The notes under the pieces: model-generated
The model's input: only the letters and a program-made list of their open reading frames with translations
Told to the model about the DNA's origin: nothing
Databases searched by the model: none
In this document: piece by piece, positions 32,715 through 41,942 of the stretch
How positions within the stretch are numbered: position 1 is the first letter of the stretch
How the letters are laid out: each line of letters begins with the position of its first letter
Source: Clostridium sp. CAG:1000
Lineage (GTDB): Bacteria; Bacillota_I; Bacilli_A; RF39; UBA660
Direction of reading: 5' to 3'
Assembly (NCBI GenBank): GCA_000436975.1
Contig: HG000338.1
Span: 1 to 53,964, forward strand
Length of the DNA stretch: 53,964 nt
Made by a program: the position numbers and the translations under genes

Positions 32715-35700
32715 TTCTTCATTATCATTTTCATTGCTATTTTCTTTACCTTCAATAGCATCTACTGTTTCTTCTCCCTCATCTGTTGCTAAGAACTTCT
32801 CTTCTAATACTTCAGCAGCATCATCATCTAAAAGTTCATTTTTAAGCATAACTTCAATATTGTTATATTGTTTAGCACCAGTACCAGCAGGAATTAATTT
32901 ACCAAGAATAACATTTTCTTTAAGACCATTTAACATATCTACTTTACCACGAGTAGCAGCATCTGTTAATATTCTAGTTGTTTCTTGGAATGATGCAGCA
33001 GATAAGAATGAATCTGTTTCTAAAGATGCCTTAGTAATACCAAGCATTACTGGTTTACCAGTAGCTGGAACACCACCTGCTAAGATTACAGGTTTATTTA
33101 CTTCGGCAAATTCTCTTAATGTTACAGAAAGACCTTCTATTAAGTTTGTATCTCCTGGATCAACAATCTTAATCTTAGTAATCATTCTCTTAACAACAGT
33201 TTCAACATGTTTATCTGAAACATCAACACCTTGACTCTTATAAACTTTTTGAATTTCTTTAAGAATATATCCTTGTACAGTAGTTGGATCAGTAACGGCA
33301 AGTAATTCCTTAGGTGATACACTACCTTCAGTTAAAGCTTGTCCAGCAACTACAACATCACCCTTTTCAACTTTAAGTTTAGAGTTATATTGAGTTACAT
33401 GTTCACGAGTTTCAACATCATTAGTAATATATATTTTAAATCTACCTTTTTCTTCACTTACTTTAGTTATCTTACCATTTATTTCAGCAATAGTAGCCTT
33501 TGCTTTTGGAATTCTAGCTTCAAATAGTTCTTCAACTCTTGGAAGACCTTGAGTGATATCAGCAGCAGATGCAACACCACCAGTATGGAATGTTCTCATT
33601 GTAAGTTGTGTACCTGGTTCACCAATTGATTGAGCAGCCATGATACCAACTGCTTCACCAACTTCAACAACATTACCAGTTGCTAAGTTAAGACCATAAC
33701 ATTTTTGACATACACCACTTGCAGATTTACAAGTAAGTACGCTTCTAATTTCCATCTTAGTAATGCCAGATTCAACAATCTTATCAGCAATTCTTTCAGT
33801 GATAAGAGCACCTTTATCAACAAGTACTTCCTTAGTTTCAGGATGTAATACTTTTTGATTAGAATATCTACCAACAATTCTATCTCTAAATGTTTCTATC
33901 ATAGAACCATTTTCATCTACAAATGCTTCAACTTCAATACCTTGAATAGTTCCACAATCTTCTTCTTTAACTATTATATCTTGAACAACATCAACTAAAC
34001 GTCTTGTTAAGTATCCAGCATCTGCTGTCTTTAAGGCAGTATCAGCTGTACCCTTTCTAGAACCGTGTGTTGATAAGAAGAATTCTTGAACATCTAATCC
34101 TTCACGGAATGAAGCAAGAATTGGTATTTCTACTTGACCACCATCTGGTTTAGCCATAATACCTCTCATACCAGCAAGTTGTCCTAATTGGTTAGCAGAA
34201 CCTCTGGCACCTGAATTAATAATCATTGAAAGAGGATTTTCAACATCTTCTTTTAATATATCACCTAATCTACCTTGTACATTATTAGTAGCATCAGTCC
34301 ATAATTTAATAACTTTATTATGTCTTTCTTCATCAGTGATAAGACCTCTTTTAAATTGTTTATTAATTTTTTCAATAGTAGCATTAGTCTCATCAATAAT
34401 AGTTTCTTTTTCATGATTAACAGGTATATCAGAAAGAGAAATTGTAATACCAGACTTAGTACTATATTTGAAACCTAAATCCTTTAATTTATCTAAGAAG
34501 ATAGAAGTTTCAGTAGTTTTATATCTCTTAAATATTTGAGCAATTATTTTTCCTAAATCTTTTTTAATTAAAGCAGGAATTATTGGTAACTTAGCAACCT
34601 CTTCAGGAAGATTTTTACCTTTTTCAATAAAGAACTTATCTGGAGTCATAAACTCAATATTCTCTTTACTACCCTCGTTTATATAAGGATATGTATCTGG
34701 GAATATTTCATTGAATATTATTTTACCAGCAGTTGTTACTAAATATTTATCTTTTTGCTCATCAGTCCAAACTTTATGTTTAAATGCTTTAGTTGGAATG
34801 CATATTCTTGTATGAAGAGTAATATTTCTTCTTTCATATGCCATTAAAGCTTCATTAGGATCTTTATAAGCCTTACCTTCATTTTCTTCTCCTGCTATTT
34901 CAAGAGTTAGATAATAGTTACCTAATACCATATCTTGCGAAGGAGTAACGATAGGTTTTCCATCTTTAGGATCAAGAATGTTATTAGCACCAAGCATTAA
35001 TAATCTAGCTTCTGCTTGTGCCTCTTCACTAATTGGAATATGTATAGCCATTTGATCACCATCAAAGTCTGCATTGAATCCACCACAAACTAGAGGGTGT
35101 AATCTTAAAGCTTTGCCACTTACTAAAACTGGTTCAAATGCTTGGATTGAAAGTCTATGTAGTGTAGGAGCACGGTTTAATAATACTGGATGTTCACAAA
35201 TAACATCTTCTACTACATCCCATACTCTTTCATCTTGAACATCAATTATCTTCTTAGCAGCTTTAATATTATGTGCAATTCCTCTTTCAACTAATTGTTG
35301 CATAACATATGGTTTAAACAATTCTAAAGCCATATCTTTTGGAACACCGCATTGATACATTTTAAGAGTTGGACCAACTACTATAACAGAACGACCAGAG
35401 TAGTCAACTCTCTTACCTAATAAGTTTTGTCTAAATCTACCTTGTTTACCTTTTAACATTGATGATAATGATTTCAATGGTCTATTTCCTACGCCTTGTA
35501 CACTTCTACCACGTCTACCATTATCAATTAAAGCATCTACTGCTTCTTGAAGCATTCTCTTTTCATTTTGAACAATGATAGTTGGTGCCTCTAATTCTAA
35601 TAATTTTTTAAGACGATTATTTCTATTAATAATTCTTCTATATAAATCATTTAAGTCAGAAGTAGCAAATCTTCCACCAGGAAGTTGAATCATTGGTCTT

Positions 35701-36413
35701 AAATCTGGTGGTATAACTGGAAGTACATCAAGTATCATCCATTCAGGTCTATTACCACTTTCTAAGAAAGAATTTAAACAATCTAATCTCTTAACTAATC
35801 TTAATTTTTTTTGTCCTTGAGCTTTTTCTACTTCTTTCTTTAATTCTTCTACTTCTTTTTCTAAGTCTACTTCACATAATAATTGTTTAATAGCTTCAGC
35901 ACCCATTCCAACTTTAAAGTCATCACCATATTTTTCATAATATGCTCTATACTCTTTATCAGATAATGTTTGCTTTTTAGCAAGGGGTGCAATACCTGGA
36001 TCTAAAACAATATAACTTACGAAATATAATACTTCTTCAAGTTCACGAGGACTAATATCTAAAACAAGTCCCATTTTAGGAGGTACACCCTTTGCATACC
36101 AGATGTGAGAAACAGGACTAGCAAGTTCAATATGTCCCATTCTCTCTCTTCTTACTTTAGCACGAGTAACTTCAACACCACATCTATCACAAATAACATT
36201 TTTATATCTTAATCTCTTGTATTTCTTACAAGTACATTCAAAGTCTTTAGTTGGACCAAATATTTTCTCACAGAAAAGTCCATCTCTTTCAGGATTTAAT
36301 GTTCTATAGTTAATTGTCTCAGGTTTTTTGACTTCTCCATAAGACCATTCTCTTATTTTATCAGGGGATGCTATACCAATACGAATTCCATCAAATTCAT
36401 TAACTTCCATCAT
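32703..36413 (-). CDS. rpoC: RNA polymerase beta-prime subunit
   Basis: A protein of 1236 residues, normal for a Gram-positive beta-prime. The N-terminal zinc site is CTCKKYKRLRYKNVICDRCG, the catalytic Mg site NADFDGDQM is intact, and the bridge-helix/trigger-loop region includes GLDVQEFFLSTHGSRKGTADTAL. The second zinc-binding segment (CKSASGVCQKCYG) is present. The C-terminus is acidic and asparagine-rich (ENSNENDNEES). The start overlaps the end of rpoB (ATAATG) and two adjacent ATGs (36413 and 36410) are possible. Transcribed with rpoB; the rpoBC terminator lies in the last codons. Confidence 0.99.
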   Translation of the reverse strand: MMEVNEFDGIRIGIASPDKIREWSYGEVKKPETINYRTLNPERDGLFCEKIFGPTKDFECTCKKYKRLRYKNVICDRCGVEVTRAKVRRERMGHIELASPVSHIWYAKGVPPKMGLVLDISPRELEEVLYFVSYIVLDPGIAPLAKKQTLSDKEYRAYYEKYGDDFKVGMGAEAIKQLLCEVDLEKEVEELKKEVEKAQGQKKLRLVKRLDCLNSFLESGNRPEWMILDVLPVIPPDLRPMIQLPGGRFATSDLNDLYRRIINRNNRLKKLLELEAPTIIVQNEKRMLQEAVDALIDNGRRGRSVQGVGNRPLKSLSSMLKGKQGRFRQNLLGKRVDYSGRSVIVVGPTLKMYQCGVPKDMALELFKPYVMQQLVERGIAHNIKAAKKIIDVQDERVWDVVEDVICEHPVLLNRAPTLHRLSIQAFEPVLVSGKALRLHPLVCGGFNADFDGDQMAIHIPISEEAQAEARLLMLGANNILDPKDGKPIVTPSQDMVLGNYYLTLEIAGEENEGKAYKDPNEALMAYERRNITLHTRICIPTKAFKHKVWTDEQKDKYLVTTAGKIIFNEIFPDTYPYINEGSKENIEFMTPDKFFIEKGKNLPEEVAKLPIIPALIKKDLGKIIAQIFKRYKTTETSIFLDKLKDLGFKYSTKSGITISLSDIPVNHEKETIIDETNATIEKINKQFKRGLITDEERHNKVIKLWTDATNNVQGRLGDILKEDVENPLSMIINSGARGSANQLGQLAGMRGIMAKPDGGQVEIPILASFREGLDVQEFFLSTHGSRKGTADTALKTADAGYLTRRLVDVVQDIIVKEEDCGTIQGIEVEAFVDENGSMIETFRDRIVGRYSNQKVLHPETKEVLVDKGALITERIADKIVESGITKMEIRSVLTCKSASGVCQKCYGLNLATGNVVEVGEAVGIMAAQSIGEPGTQLTMRTFHTGGVASAADITQGLPRVEELFEARIPKAKATIAEINGKITKVSEEKGRFKIYITNDVETREHVTQYNSKLKVEKGDVVVAGQALTEGSVSPKELLAVTDPTTVQGYILKEIQKVYKSQGVDVSDKHVETVVKRMITKIKIVDPGDTNLIEGLSVTLREFAEVNKPVILAGGVPATGKPVMLGITKASLETDSFLSAASFQETTRILTDAATRGKVDMLNGLKENVILGKLIPAGTGAKQYNNIEVMLKNELLDDDAAEVLEEKFLATDEGEETVDAIEGKENSNENDNEESAM

Positions 36414-39400
36414 TATTCTTCACCCCTTTCGTATGCATCATCTTGAAAATCATCAAGACCATACTCTTCTTTATAATCTAAATCATCATCTTCATTAAAC
36501 TCATCGTCAAAGTCATCTTCGAATTCATCTTCATCTTCATCTTCAGGTTGTACATCTTCATAATCGCTTTCATCTTCTGATGATTCTTCTTCAACATCTT
36601 GTTTACCTATTTCTTCAATAGATACAGGTGTATCATCTTTGTCTTCTTCTTTTTCAAGTTCTTTAATATCTTTCAAAGATCCATCTTTATTTATTATTTG
36701 AACATCTAATCCTAAAGCTTGGAATTCTTTAATTAAAACTCTAAATGATTCTGGAACACCAGCAGCTGGGATTGGTTTACCTTTAACAAGTGCTTCGTAT
36801 ACTCTAACTCTACCAACAACATCATCAGATTTAATTGTTAGAACTTCTTGTAATATGTGAGCAGCACCATATGCATATAATGCCCAAACTTCCATTTCTC
36901 CGAATCTTTGACCACCAAATTGAGCCTTACCACCTAATGGTTGTTGAGTAACTAAACTATAAGGTCCTGTTGCTCTTGCATGAATCTTATCATCAACCAT
37001 GTGAACAAGTCTAATCATATACATAACACCAACAGCTACTCTCTTATCAAACTTTTCACCAGTTCTACCATCATATAACCATGTCTTATAATCAGGAGAA
37101 AGTCCAGCTTCTTTAGTTTGCTCTTGAATATCTTCTTCAGTAGCACTATTGAAGATTGGAGTTGCATAATGAACGCCCAATTTTTTACCAGCCATTCCTA
37201 AATGTAACTCTAAGATTTGTCCTAAGTTCATACGAGAAGGAACACCTAATGGATTTAATATAATATCAACAGGAGTACCATCTGGTAAATATGGCATATC
37301 TTCACTTGGTAATATTAGTGAGCAAACACCTTTGTTACCATGACGACCGGCCATTTTATCTCCAACTTGAATTTTTCTCTTCTTAACTATATATACTCTA
37401 ACTACTTTAGAAACACCAGCTGGAAGTTCATCTGAGTTTTCTTTAGTAAATATTTGTACATCATGTACTATACCAGAACATCCATGTGAAACTCTTAATG
37501 AAGTATCTCTAACTTCTCTAGTTTTTTCACCGAATATTGCATGTAATAATTTTTCTTCACTTGATAATTCTTGCATTCCTTTAGGAGTAACTTTACCAAC
37601 AAGAATATCATTTTCTTTAATTTCAGTACCTATTCTAATAATACCATTCTCATCAAGATTCTTTCTTGCATCTTCACTAATATTAGGAATATCTCTTGTG
37701 AATTCTTCTGGCCCTAACTTAGTATCTCTACATTCGATTTCTTTCATTTCAATATGAACTGAAGTTAATACATCGTCTCTAACAATTCTTTCATTTAGAA
37801 TAACTGCATCTTCATAGTTATATCCATTATAAGTCATGAATGCTACTACTAAATTCTTACCTAATGCTATTTCACCTTGATCTGTACTAGGTCCATCAGC
37901 AATAATTTCACCTTTATGAACTTTATCGCCTTTATGAACAATAGGTCTTTGATTATAACAAGTTTCATTGTTACTTCTTTGATAACTAATTAATTCATAA
38001 GTTTTCTTTTCTTCAAGACCTCTTACTATTATTTTCTTAGCATCAACGTATTCAACAACACCATCTATATCACAAACAACTGAACATCCAGAATCTCTTG
38101 CTATAGCAGCTTCTACACCAGTTCCTACTATTGGAGCTTCTGTAATCATTAGTGGTACAGCTTGTCTTTGCATGTTTGCACCCATCAATGTACGGTTTGC
38201 ATCATCATGTTCCATAAATGGAATCATACTTGTAGTAACAGATACGATTTGTGATGGAGATACATCAATATAATCTACCTTTTCTTTTGGTACAATTAAG
38301 TTATCTTTAGCAAATCTAACTGGTACTTTATCTTCAATTATATTACCATTTTTATCAACGTCAATTGTTGCTTGACTAATATAATAATCTTCTTCTTCAT
38401 CAGCAGTCATGTAAACCATTTCATCTGTAACTTTACAATCAACTACTTTTCTATATGGAGTCATTATAAATCCATATTCATTTATTTTTGCATAGCTTGC
38501 AAGTGATGTAATAAGACCAATATTTTGACCTTCTGGAGTTTCAATTGGACAAATTCTACCATAGTGAGATGGATTAACATCACGAACCTCCATACCTGCT
38601 CTATCTCTTGATAAACCACCTGGTCCTAATGCACTAAGTCTTCTCTTATCATTTAATTCTGATAATGGGTTAATTTGTTCCATGAATTTAGAAAGTTGAC
38701 TACTACCAAAGAATTCTTTTAAGGCAGCAGTAACCGGTCTAATATTAATTAATGACTTAGGAGTAACAGCATCAATTTCTTGAGTAGACATCTTATCTCT
38801 AATTTGTCTTTCCATTCTTGCAACACCAATTCTAAATTGATTTTGAATTAATTCTCCTACTTGTCTTACACGTCTATTTCCCAAGTGATCTATTTCATCA
38901 TATTTACCAATACCATATAATAAACAAATATAATATGATAAAGAAGCATAAACATCAGAAATAGTAAGTCTCTTAGTATCAATAGTTTGATCATTACCTA
39001 TTATTTTAACAATGTTTCCACTATCGTCATTAGCATATACTAAAACTTCTTGGATTTTATTATATGTATCTAACTCTTCATTAATAGTTACTTCTTTAAC
39101 ACCATAACCAGCTTCGAATACAGGTTTTAATGTTTCTAATACTTCCTTAGTAACTAATGTACCTTTCTTACATATAACTTCTCCATCAACTTTAATATCT
39201 TGTGCTAATTTAGCATTTAATAATCTATCAATAACATTAAGTTTTTTATTGAATTTATATCTACCAACTTTACCTAAGTCATATCTAAATTTATCAAAGA
39301 ATCTAACTATTAATTGATTCTTAGCGGAATCTAGAGTAGCAGGTTCACCTGGTCTTAATTTTTCATATATTTCGATTAATGCTTCATCAGTATTCTTAGT

Positions 39401-40075
39401 TGAATCTTTTTCAAGTGTATTGATTAAGTATTCATCTTTACCAAATAATTCAAGTATTTCATCATTACTTGATAAACCTAACGCTCTTAATAATGTAGTA
39501 ACTGTAACTTTTCTAGTTCTATCAATTCTTACATATAAAATACCCCTGGCATCTAATTCATATTCTAGCCAAGTACCTTTATTAGGTCTAACCTCACTTG
39601 AAATAATATTTCTACCATTCTTATCAATTTCACTCTTATAATAACAAGATGGTCCCATAACTAATTGAGAGTTTATTACTCTTTCAGCACCATTAATAAT
39701 AAATGATGCAGTATCAGTCATTAAAGGCATATCACCCAAGAAAACTTCTTGTTCCTTAACCTCTCCTGTTTCATTGATAAATAGTCTTGCTTTTACCTTT
39801 AAAGGAGCTGCATAAGTAACTTTTCTTTCACGACTTTCCTTAACTGAATATTTAGGCTCTTCAAAATAATAATCACCAAATTCAAGTGATAAAGAACCCG
39901 AAAAACTTTCAACTGGGAAAATATCTTCAAATACTTCCTTTATTCCTTCCTTTAAAAATAAGTCAAATGAGTCTTTCTGTACTTCTAGTAAATTTGAAAG
40001 CTCTAGTGTACTGTATTTTGTTGAGAAACTTCTTCTTTCTCTATGGTCACCAAATTTTACTGTTTTGTATGCCAC
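36413..40075 (-). CDS. rpoB: RNA polymerase beta subunit
   Basis: A protein of 1220 residues. Conserved regions include the rifampicin pocket (residues about 455-500: SSQLSKFMEQINP then KRRLSALGPGGLSRDRAG) and RDVNPSHYGRICPIETPEG. In this pocket the residues equivalent to E. coli Q513, D516, N518 and H526 are K463, E466, I468 and D476, a pattern that predicts intrinsic rifampicin resistance. The last ~80 residues form an exceptionally acidic tail (over half D/E). The ATG at 40075 follows GGGGTGAAA (weak binding site). Its promoter is at 40149-40176, separate from rplJL. Confidence 0.99.
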   Translation of the reverse strand: MAYKTVKFGDHRERRSFSTKYSTLELSNLLEVQKDSFDLFLKEGIKEVFEDIFPVESFSGSLSLEFGDYYFEEPKYSVKESRERKVTYAAPLKVKARLFINETGEVKEQEVFLGDMPLMTDTASFIINGAERVINSQLVMGPSCYYKSEIDKNGRNIISSEVRPNKGTWLEYELDARGILYVRIDRTRKVTVTTLLRALGLSSNDEILELFGKDEYLINTLEKDSTKNTDEALIEIYEKLRPGEPATLDSAKNQLIVRFFDKFRYDLGKVGRYKFNKKLNVIDRLLNAKLAQDIKVDGEVICKKGTLVTKEVLETLKPVFEAGYGVKEVTINEELDTYNKIQEVLVYANDDSGNIVKIIGNDQTIDTKRLTISDVYASLSYYICLLYGIGKYDEIDHLGNRRVRQVGELIQNQFRIGVARMERQIRDKMSTQEIDAVTPKSLINIRPVTAALKEFFGSSQLSKFMEQINPLSELNDKRRLSALGPGGLSRDRAGMEVRDVNPSHYGRICPIETPEGQNIGLITSLASYAKINEYGFIMTPYRKVVDCKVTDEMVYMTADEEEDYYISQATIDVDKNGNIIEDKVPVRFAKDNLIVPKEKVDYIDVSPSQIVSVTTSMIPFMEHDDANRTLMGANMQRQAVPLMITEAPIVGTGVEAAIARDSGCSVVCDIDGVVEYVDAKKIIVRGLEEKKTYELISYQRSNNETCYNQRPIVHKGDKVHKGEIIADGPSTDQGEIALGKNLVVAFMTYNGYNYEDAVILNERIVRDDVLTSVHIEMKEIECRDTKLGPEEFTRDIPNISEDARKNLDENGIIRIGTEIKENDILVGKVTPKGMQELSSEEKLLHAIFGEKTREVRDTSLRVSHGCSGIVHDVQIFTKENSDELPAGVSKVVRVYIVKKRKIQVGDKMAGRHGNKGVCSLILPSEDMPYLPDGTPVDIILNPLGVPSRMNLGQILELHLGMAGKKLGVHYATPIFNSATEEDIQEQTKEAGLSPDYKTWLYDGRTGEKFDKRVAVGVMYMIRLVHMVDDKIHARATGPYSLVTQQPLGGKAQFGGQRFGEMEVWALYAYGAAHILQEVLTIKSDDVVGRVRVYEALVKGKPIPAAGVPESFRVLIKEFQALGLDVQIINKDGSLKDIKELEKEEDKDDTPVSIEEIGKQDVEEESSEDESDYEDVQPEDEDEDEFEDDFDDEFNEDDDLDYKEEYGLDDFQDDAYERGEE

Positions 40076-40148
40076 TATTTCACCCCAATCCTAAATTTTT
40101 AAAGAACACAAATTTTAATAATAAAACAAATGTACTGCAATATAAGAT

Positions 40149-40176
40149 ATTATCATACAATAATGCAATAAGTCAA
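40149..40176 (-). promoter_or_regulatory. Promoter of rpoBC
   Basis: TTGACT (40171-40176), 16 bases and GATAAT (40149-40154), or TAATAT with an 18-base spacer, on the minus strand. A leader of about 65 bases follows before rpoB. Confidence 0.7.
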
Positions 40177-40203
40177 GAATTTTTTAATTAAAATATTATG
40201 TTT

Positions 40204-40797
40204 TTATATATTCTTTACACTATATATAAAGAATCCTTTATCTTTTTCAAGTAACTCTACTTTTTTAGACTCTTCCAGAATCTTTTTAATAGATAAAGCA
40301 CCTTGATCTTTTCGAATTACAAAATATAAGGTTCCATCTTCTTTTAAATGTTCACAAGCACCAAATAATATTTCTAGCAGTTTATCTTTTCCAACCCTAA
40401 TTGGTGGATTTGTAATAACCACGTCATATTTCTTAGTAACATTTTCATATGCATCACTAATAAATACTTGCCCTTTAAAATCTTTATATCTTTTAATGTT
40501 TCTATTAGTAAGATGTACAGCTCTTTTATTAACATCGATCATATCTACATTTGCTTTATTAATTAAACCAATCATTATACCCAAAAAGCCATATCCACAG
40601 CCTACATCTAAAACATCCTTACTATCTTTATCGTTTTTTAAATAAGTTTCTAGTAATAATCTACTTCCGTAATCAATTCCATTCTTACTGAATACTCCAT
40701 TATCACTATAAAATATGAAAAAAGAAGAATCATATTTATAACTTAATTCTCTAACTTCACTCTTTAAGTTCTTATCATTTTCAAAGTAATGACTCAT
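40204..40797 (-). CDS. RsmC-like class I SAM-dependent methyltransferase
   Basis: A protein of 197 residues with a Rossmann methyltransferase core: motif I DVGCGYGFLGI, acidic residue DVNKRAV at motif II, and the NPPI motif (VVITNPPIRVG) typical of base-amine methyltransferases acting on rRNA (RsmC/YbxB group). YbxB-type genes sit between rplL and rpoB in Bacillus, as here. The probable target is a guanine N2 in 16S rRNA, inferred from the family. The start follows AAAAGGAG; its 3' end lies beside the rpoB promoter. Confidence 0.92.
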   Translation of the reverse strand: MSHYFENDKNLKSEVRELSYKYDSSFFIFYSDNGVFSKNGIDYGSRLLLETYLKNDKDSKDVLDVGCGYGFLGIMIGLINKANVDMIDVNKRAVHLTNRNIKRYKDFKGQVFISDAYENVTKKYDVVITNPPIRVGKDKLLEILFGACEHLKEDGTLYFVIRKDQGALSIKKILEESKKVELLEKDKGFFIYSVKNI

Positions 40798-40832
40798 ATA
40801 ATTCTCCTTTTCAAAAATATACTTCTTATATA

Positions 40833-40863
40833 GGCAAAAAAGCCTTAATCTAATTAAGGCTTA
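40833..40863 (-). terminator. Intrinsic terminator of rplJ-rplL
   Basis: AAGCCTTAAT and ATTAAGGCTT form a perfect 10-bp stem with loop TAG followed by TTTTTT on the minus strand. Confidence 0.9.
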
Positions 40864-40871
40864 TTTACAAG

Positions 40872-41243
40872 TTATGCTAATTCAACAGTAGCGCCAACTT
40901 CTTCTAATTTAGCTTTTAATTCTTCAGCTTCACTAGCAGGAATTCCTTCTTTAATATTTCCACCAGCATCAGCGATATCTTTAGCTTCTTTTAATCCAAG
41001 ACCAGTAACTTCTCTAATTAATTTAATTACTTGTAATTTTTGAGTACCAGCTGATTTTAATACAACTGTTTTAGTAGAAGCACCAGCATCTTCAGCTTCA
41101 GCAGCAGCTGGAGCAGCAGCAACAGCTACAGCAGATGGATCAACACCAAATTCCTCTTTCATCATATCAACTAATTCTTTAACTTCAAGAATAGTTTTTT
41201 CTTTTAAAGCTTCAATAATATCTTTGTTTTCAATCTTTGCCAT
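40872..41243 (-). CDS. rplL: Ribosomal protein bL12 (L7/L12)
   Basis: A protein of 123 residues. An N-terminal dimerisation helix (EALKEKTILEVKELVDMMKE), a flexible alanine-rich hinge (AVAVAAAPAAAEAEDAG) and a C-terminal domain with LQVIKLIREVTGLGLKEAKD and the GGNIKEG loop. It forms the ribosomal stalk with L10 and recruits translational GTPases. The start follows GAAGGAGG and overlaps rplJ. Confidence 0.99.
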   Translation of the reverse strand: MAKIENKDIIEALKEKTILEVKELVDMMKEEFGVDPSAVAVAAAPAAAEAEDAGASTKTVVLKSAGTQKLQVIKLIREVTGLGLKEAKDIADAGGNIKEGIPASEAEELKAKLEEVGATVELA

Positions 41244-41746
41244 TAGTTATTTCCTCCTTCTTCTAACTTTTCAGCATATAAATTTAATCCTATACTTAAG
41301 TTTCTTACATGTTCCATTAAGCCACCAGCAAACATTGTAAGTAATCCTTCCATACTTGGTATAGTTGCATATTGACTAATTACATCAGTACCAACAACTT
41401 CACTATCGATATATCCAACTCTAACTTCTAGTGCTGGGTGATCTTTAGCAAATTTACTAACAACCTTTATTGGTTCAATAATTGAATCAGAGAATAAATA
41501 AGCATTTGGACCTTCCATATAATTGTTTAAATCAATATTCTTTTTGCCAAGAGCAATATTCATAAGAGTATTTTTATAAACTTTTACATCAGAATTCACT
41601 TCTCTTAAACTTCTTCTTAATTCTGCAAATTCAGCAACTGTAAGTCCTTGATAATTTAATAACAAGAATGTTTTAGAACTATCTAACTTATTAGCTATTT
41701 CATTTACAGTATTTTCTTTTTGTTTAAGAATCTCTTTACTTGCCAT
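41243..41746 (-). CDS. rplJ: Ribosomal protein uL10
   Basis: A protein of 167 residues beginning MASKEILKQKENTV, with NYQGLTVAEFAELRRSLRE and VKVYKNTLMNIAL typical of L10. It anchors L7/L12 dimers to the 23S rRNA and autoregulates through the leader upstream. The ATG at 41746 follows AAAGGAG; an upstream ATG at 41761 is part of the leader. The C-terminal tail is short and acidic (EKLEEGGNN). Confidence 0.98.
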   Translation of the reverse strand: MASKEILKQKENTVNEIANKLDSSKTFLLLNYQGLTVAEFAELRRSLREVNSDVKVYKNTLMNIALGKKNIDLNNYMEGPNAYLFSDSIIEPIKVVSKFAKDHPALEVRVGYIDSEVVGTDVISQYATIPSMEGLLTMFAGGLMEHVRNLSIGLNLYAEKLEEGGNN

Positions 41747-41764
41747 ATAGTCTCCTTTCATAAA

Positions 41765-41862
41765 TTAAAAAGTTTCCTCATGACAAGGAAACTGTATAAT
41801 CGTCATTATAGTTGTTTCCTCGGTAAGATTTACTTTTGCACTTACTGTCTTTGGTCACTTCG
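41765..41862 (-). promoter_or_regulatory. L10 leader, autoregulatory RNA
   Basis: The minus strand carries AAAGACAGTAAGTGC and, after a bulge, TCTTACCGAGG, the kink-turn and helix sequence typical of the L10 leader that binds L10-L12. A terminator-like hairpin follows, AGTTTCCT with AGGAAACT (41771-41792) then TTTTT. Together they form an attenuator controlling rplJ and rplL. Confidence 0.88.
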
Positions 41863-41868
41863 ATAATG

Positions 41869-41897
41869 ATTATACAATATAATATGTAATTTGTAAA
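41869..41897 (-). promoter_or_regulatory. Promoter of rplJ-rplL
   Basis: TTTACA (41892-41897), 17 bases and TATAAT (41869-41874) on the minus strand; transcription should start near 41862, at the base of the L10 leader. Confidence 0.85.
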
Positions 41898-41908
41898 CCC
41901 CTTTTTAC

Positions 41909-41941
41909 AAAAAAAATAAAAGCAAAGATTTCTCTTTACTT
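41909..41941 (-). terminator. Intrinsic terminator of the DUF285 prepilin gene
   Basis: AAGTAAAG and CTTTGCTT arms (one G-U pair) around AGAAAT, followed by TTTATTTTTTTT on the minus strand. Confidence 0.8.
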
Positions 41942-41942
41942 A

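Noticed and set aside
32734..33234. Plus-strand open frame of 166 codons opposite rpoC
   Set aside because: It lies wholly antisense to the highly conserved rpoC C-terminus, has no ribosome-binding site and its composition follows the opposite strand.
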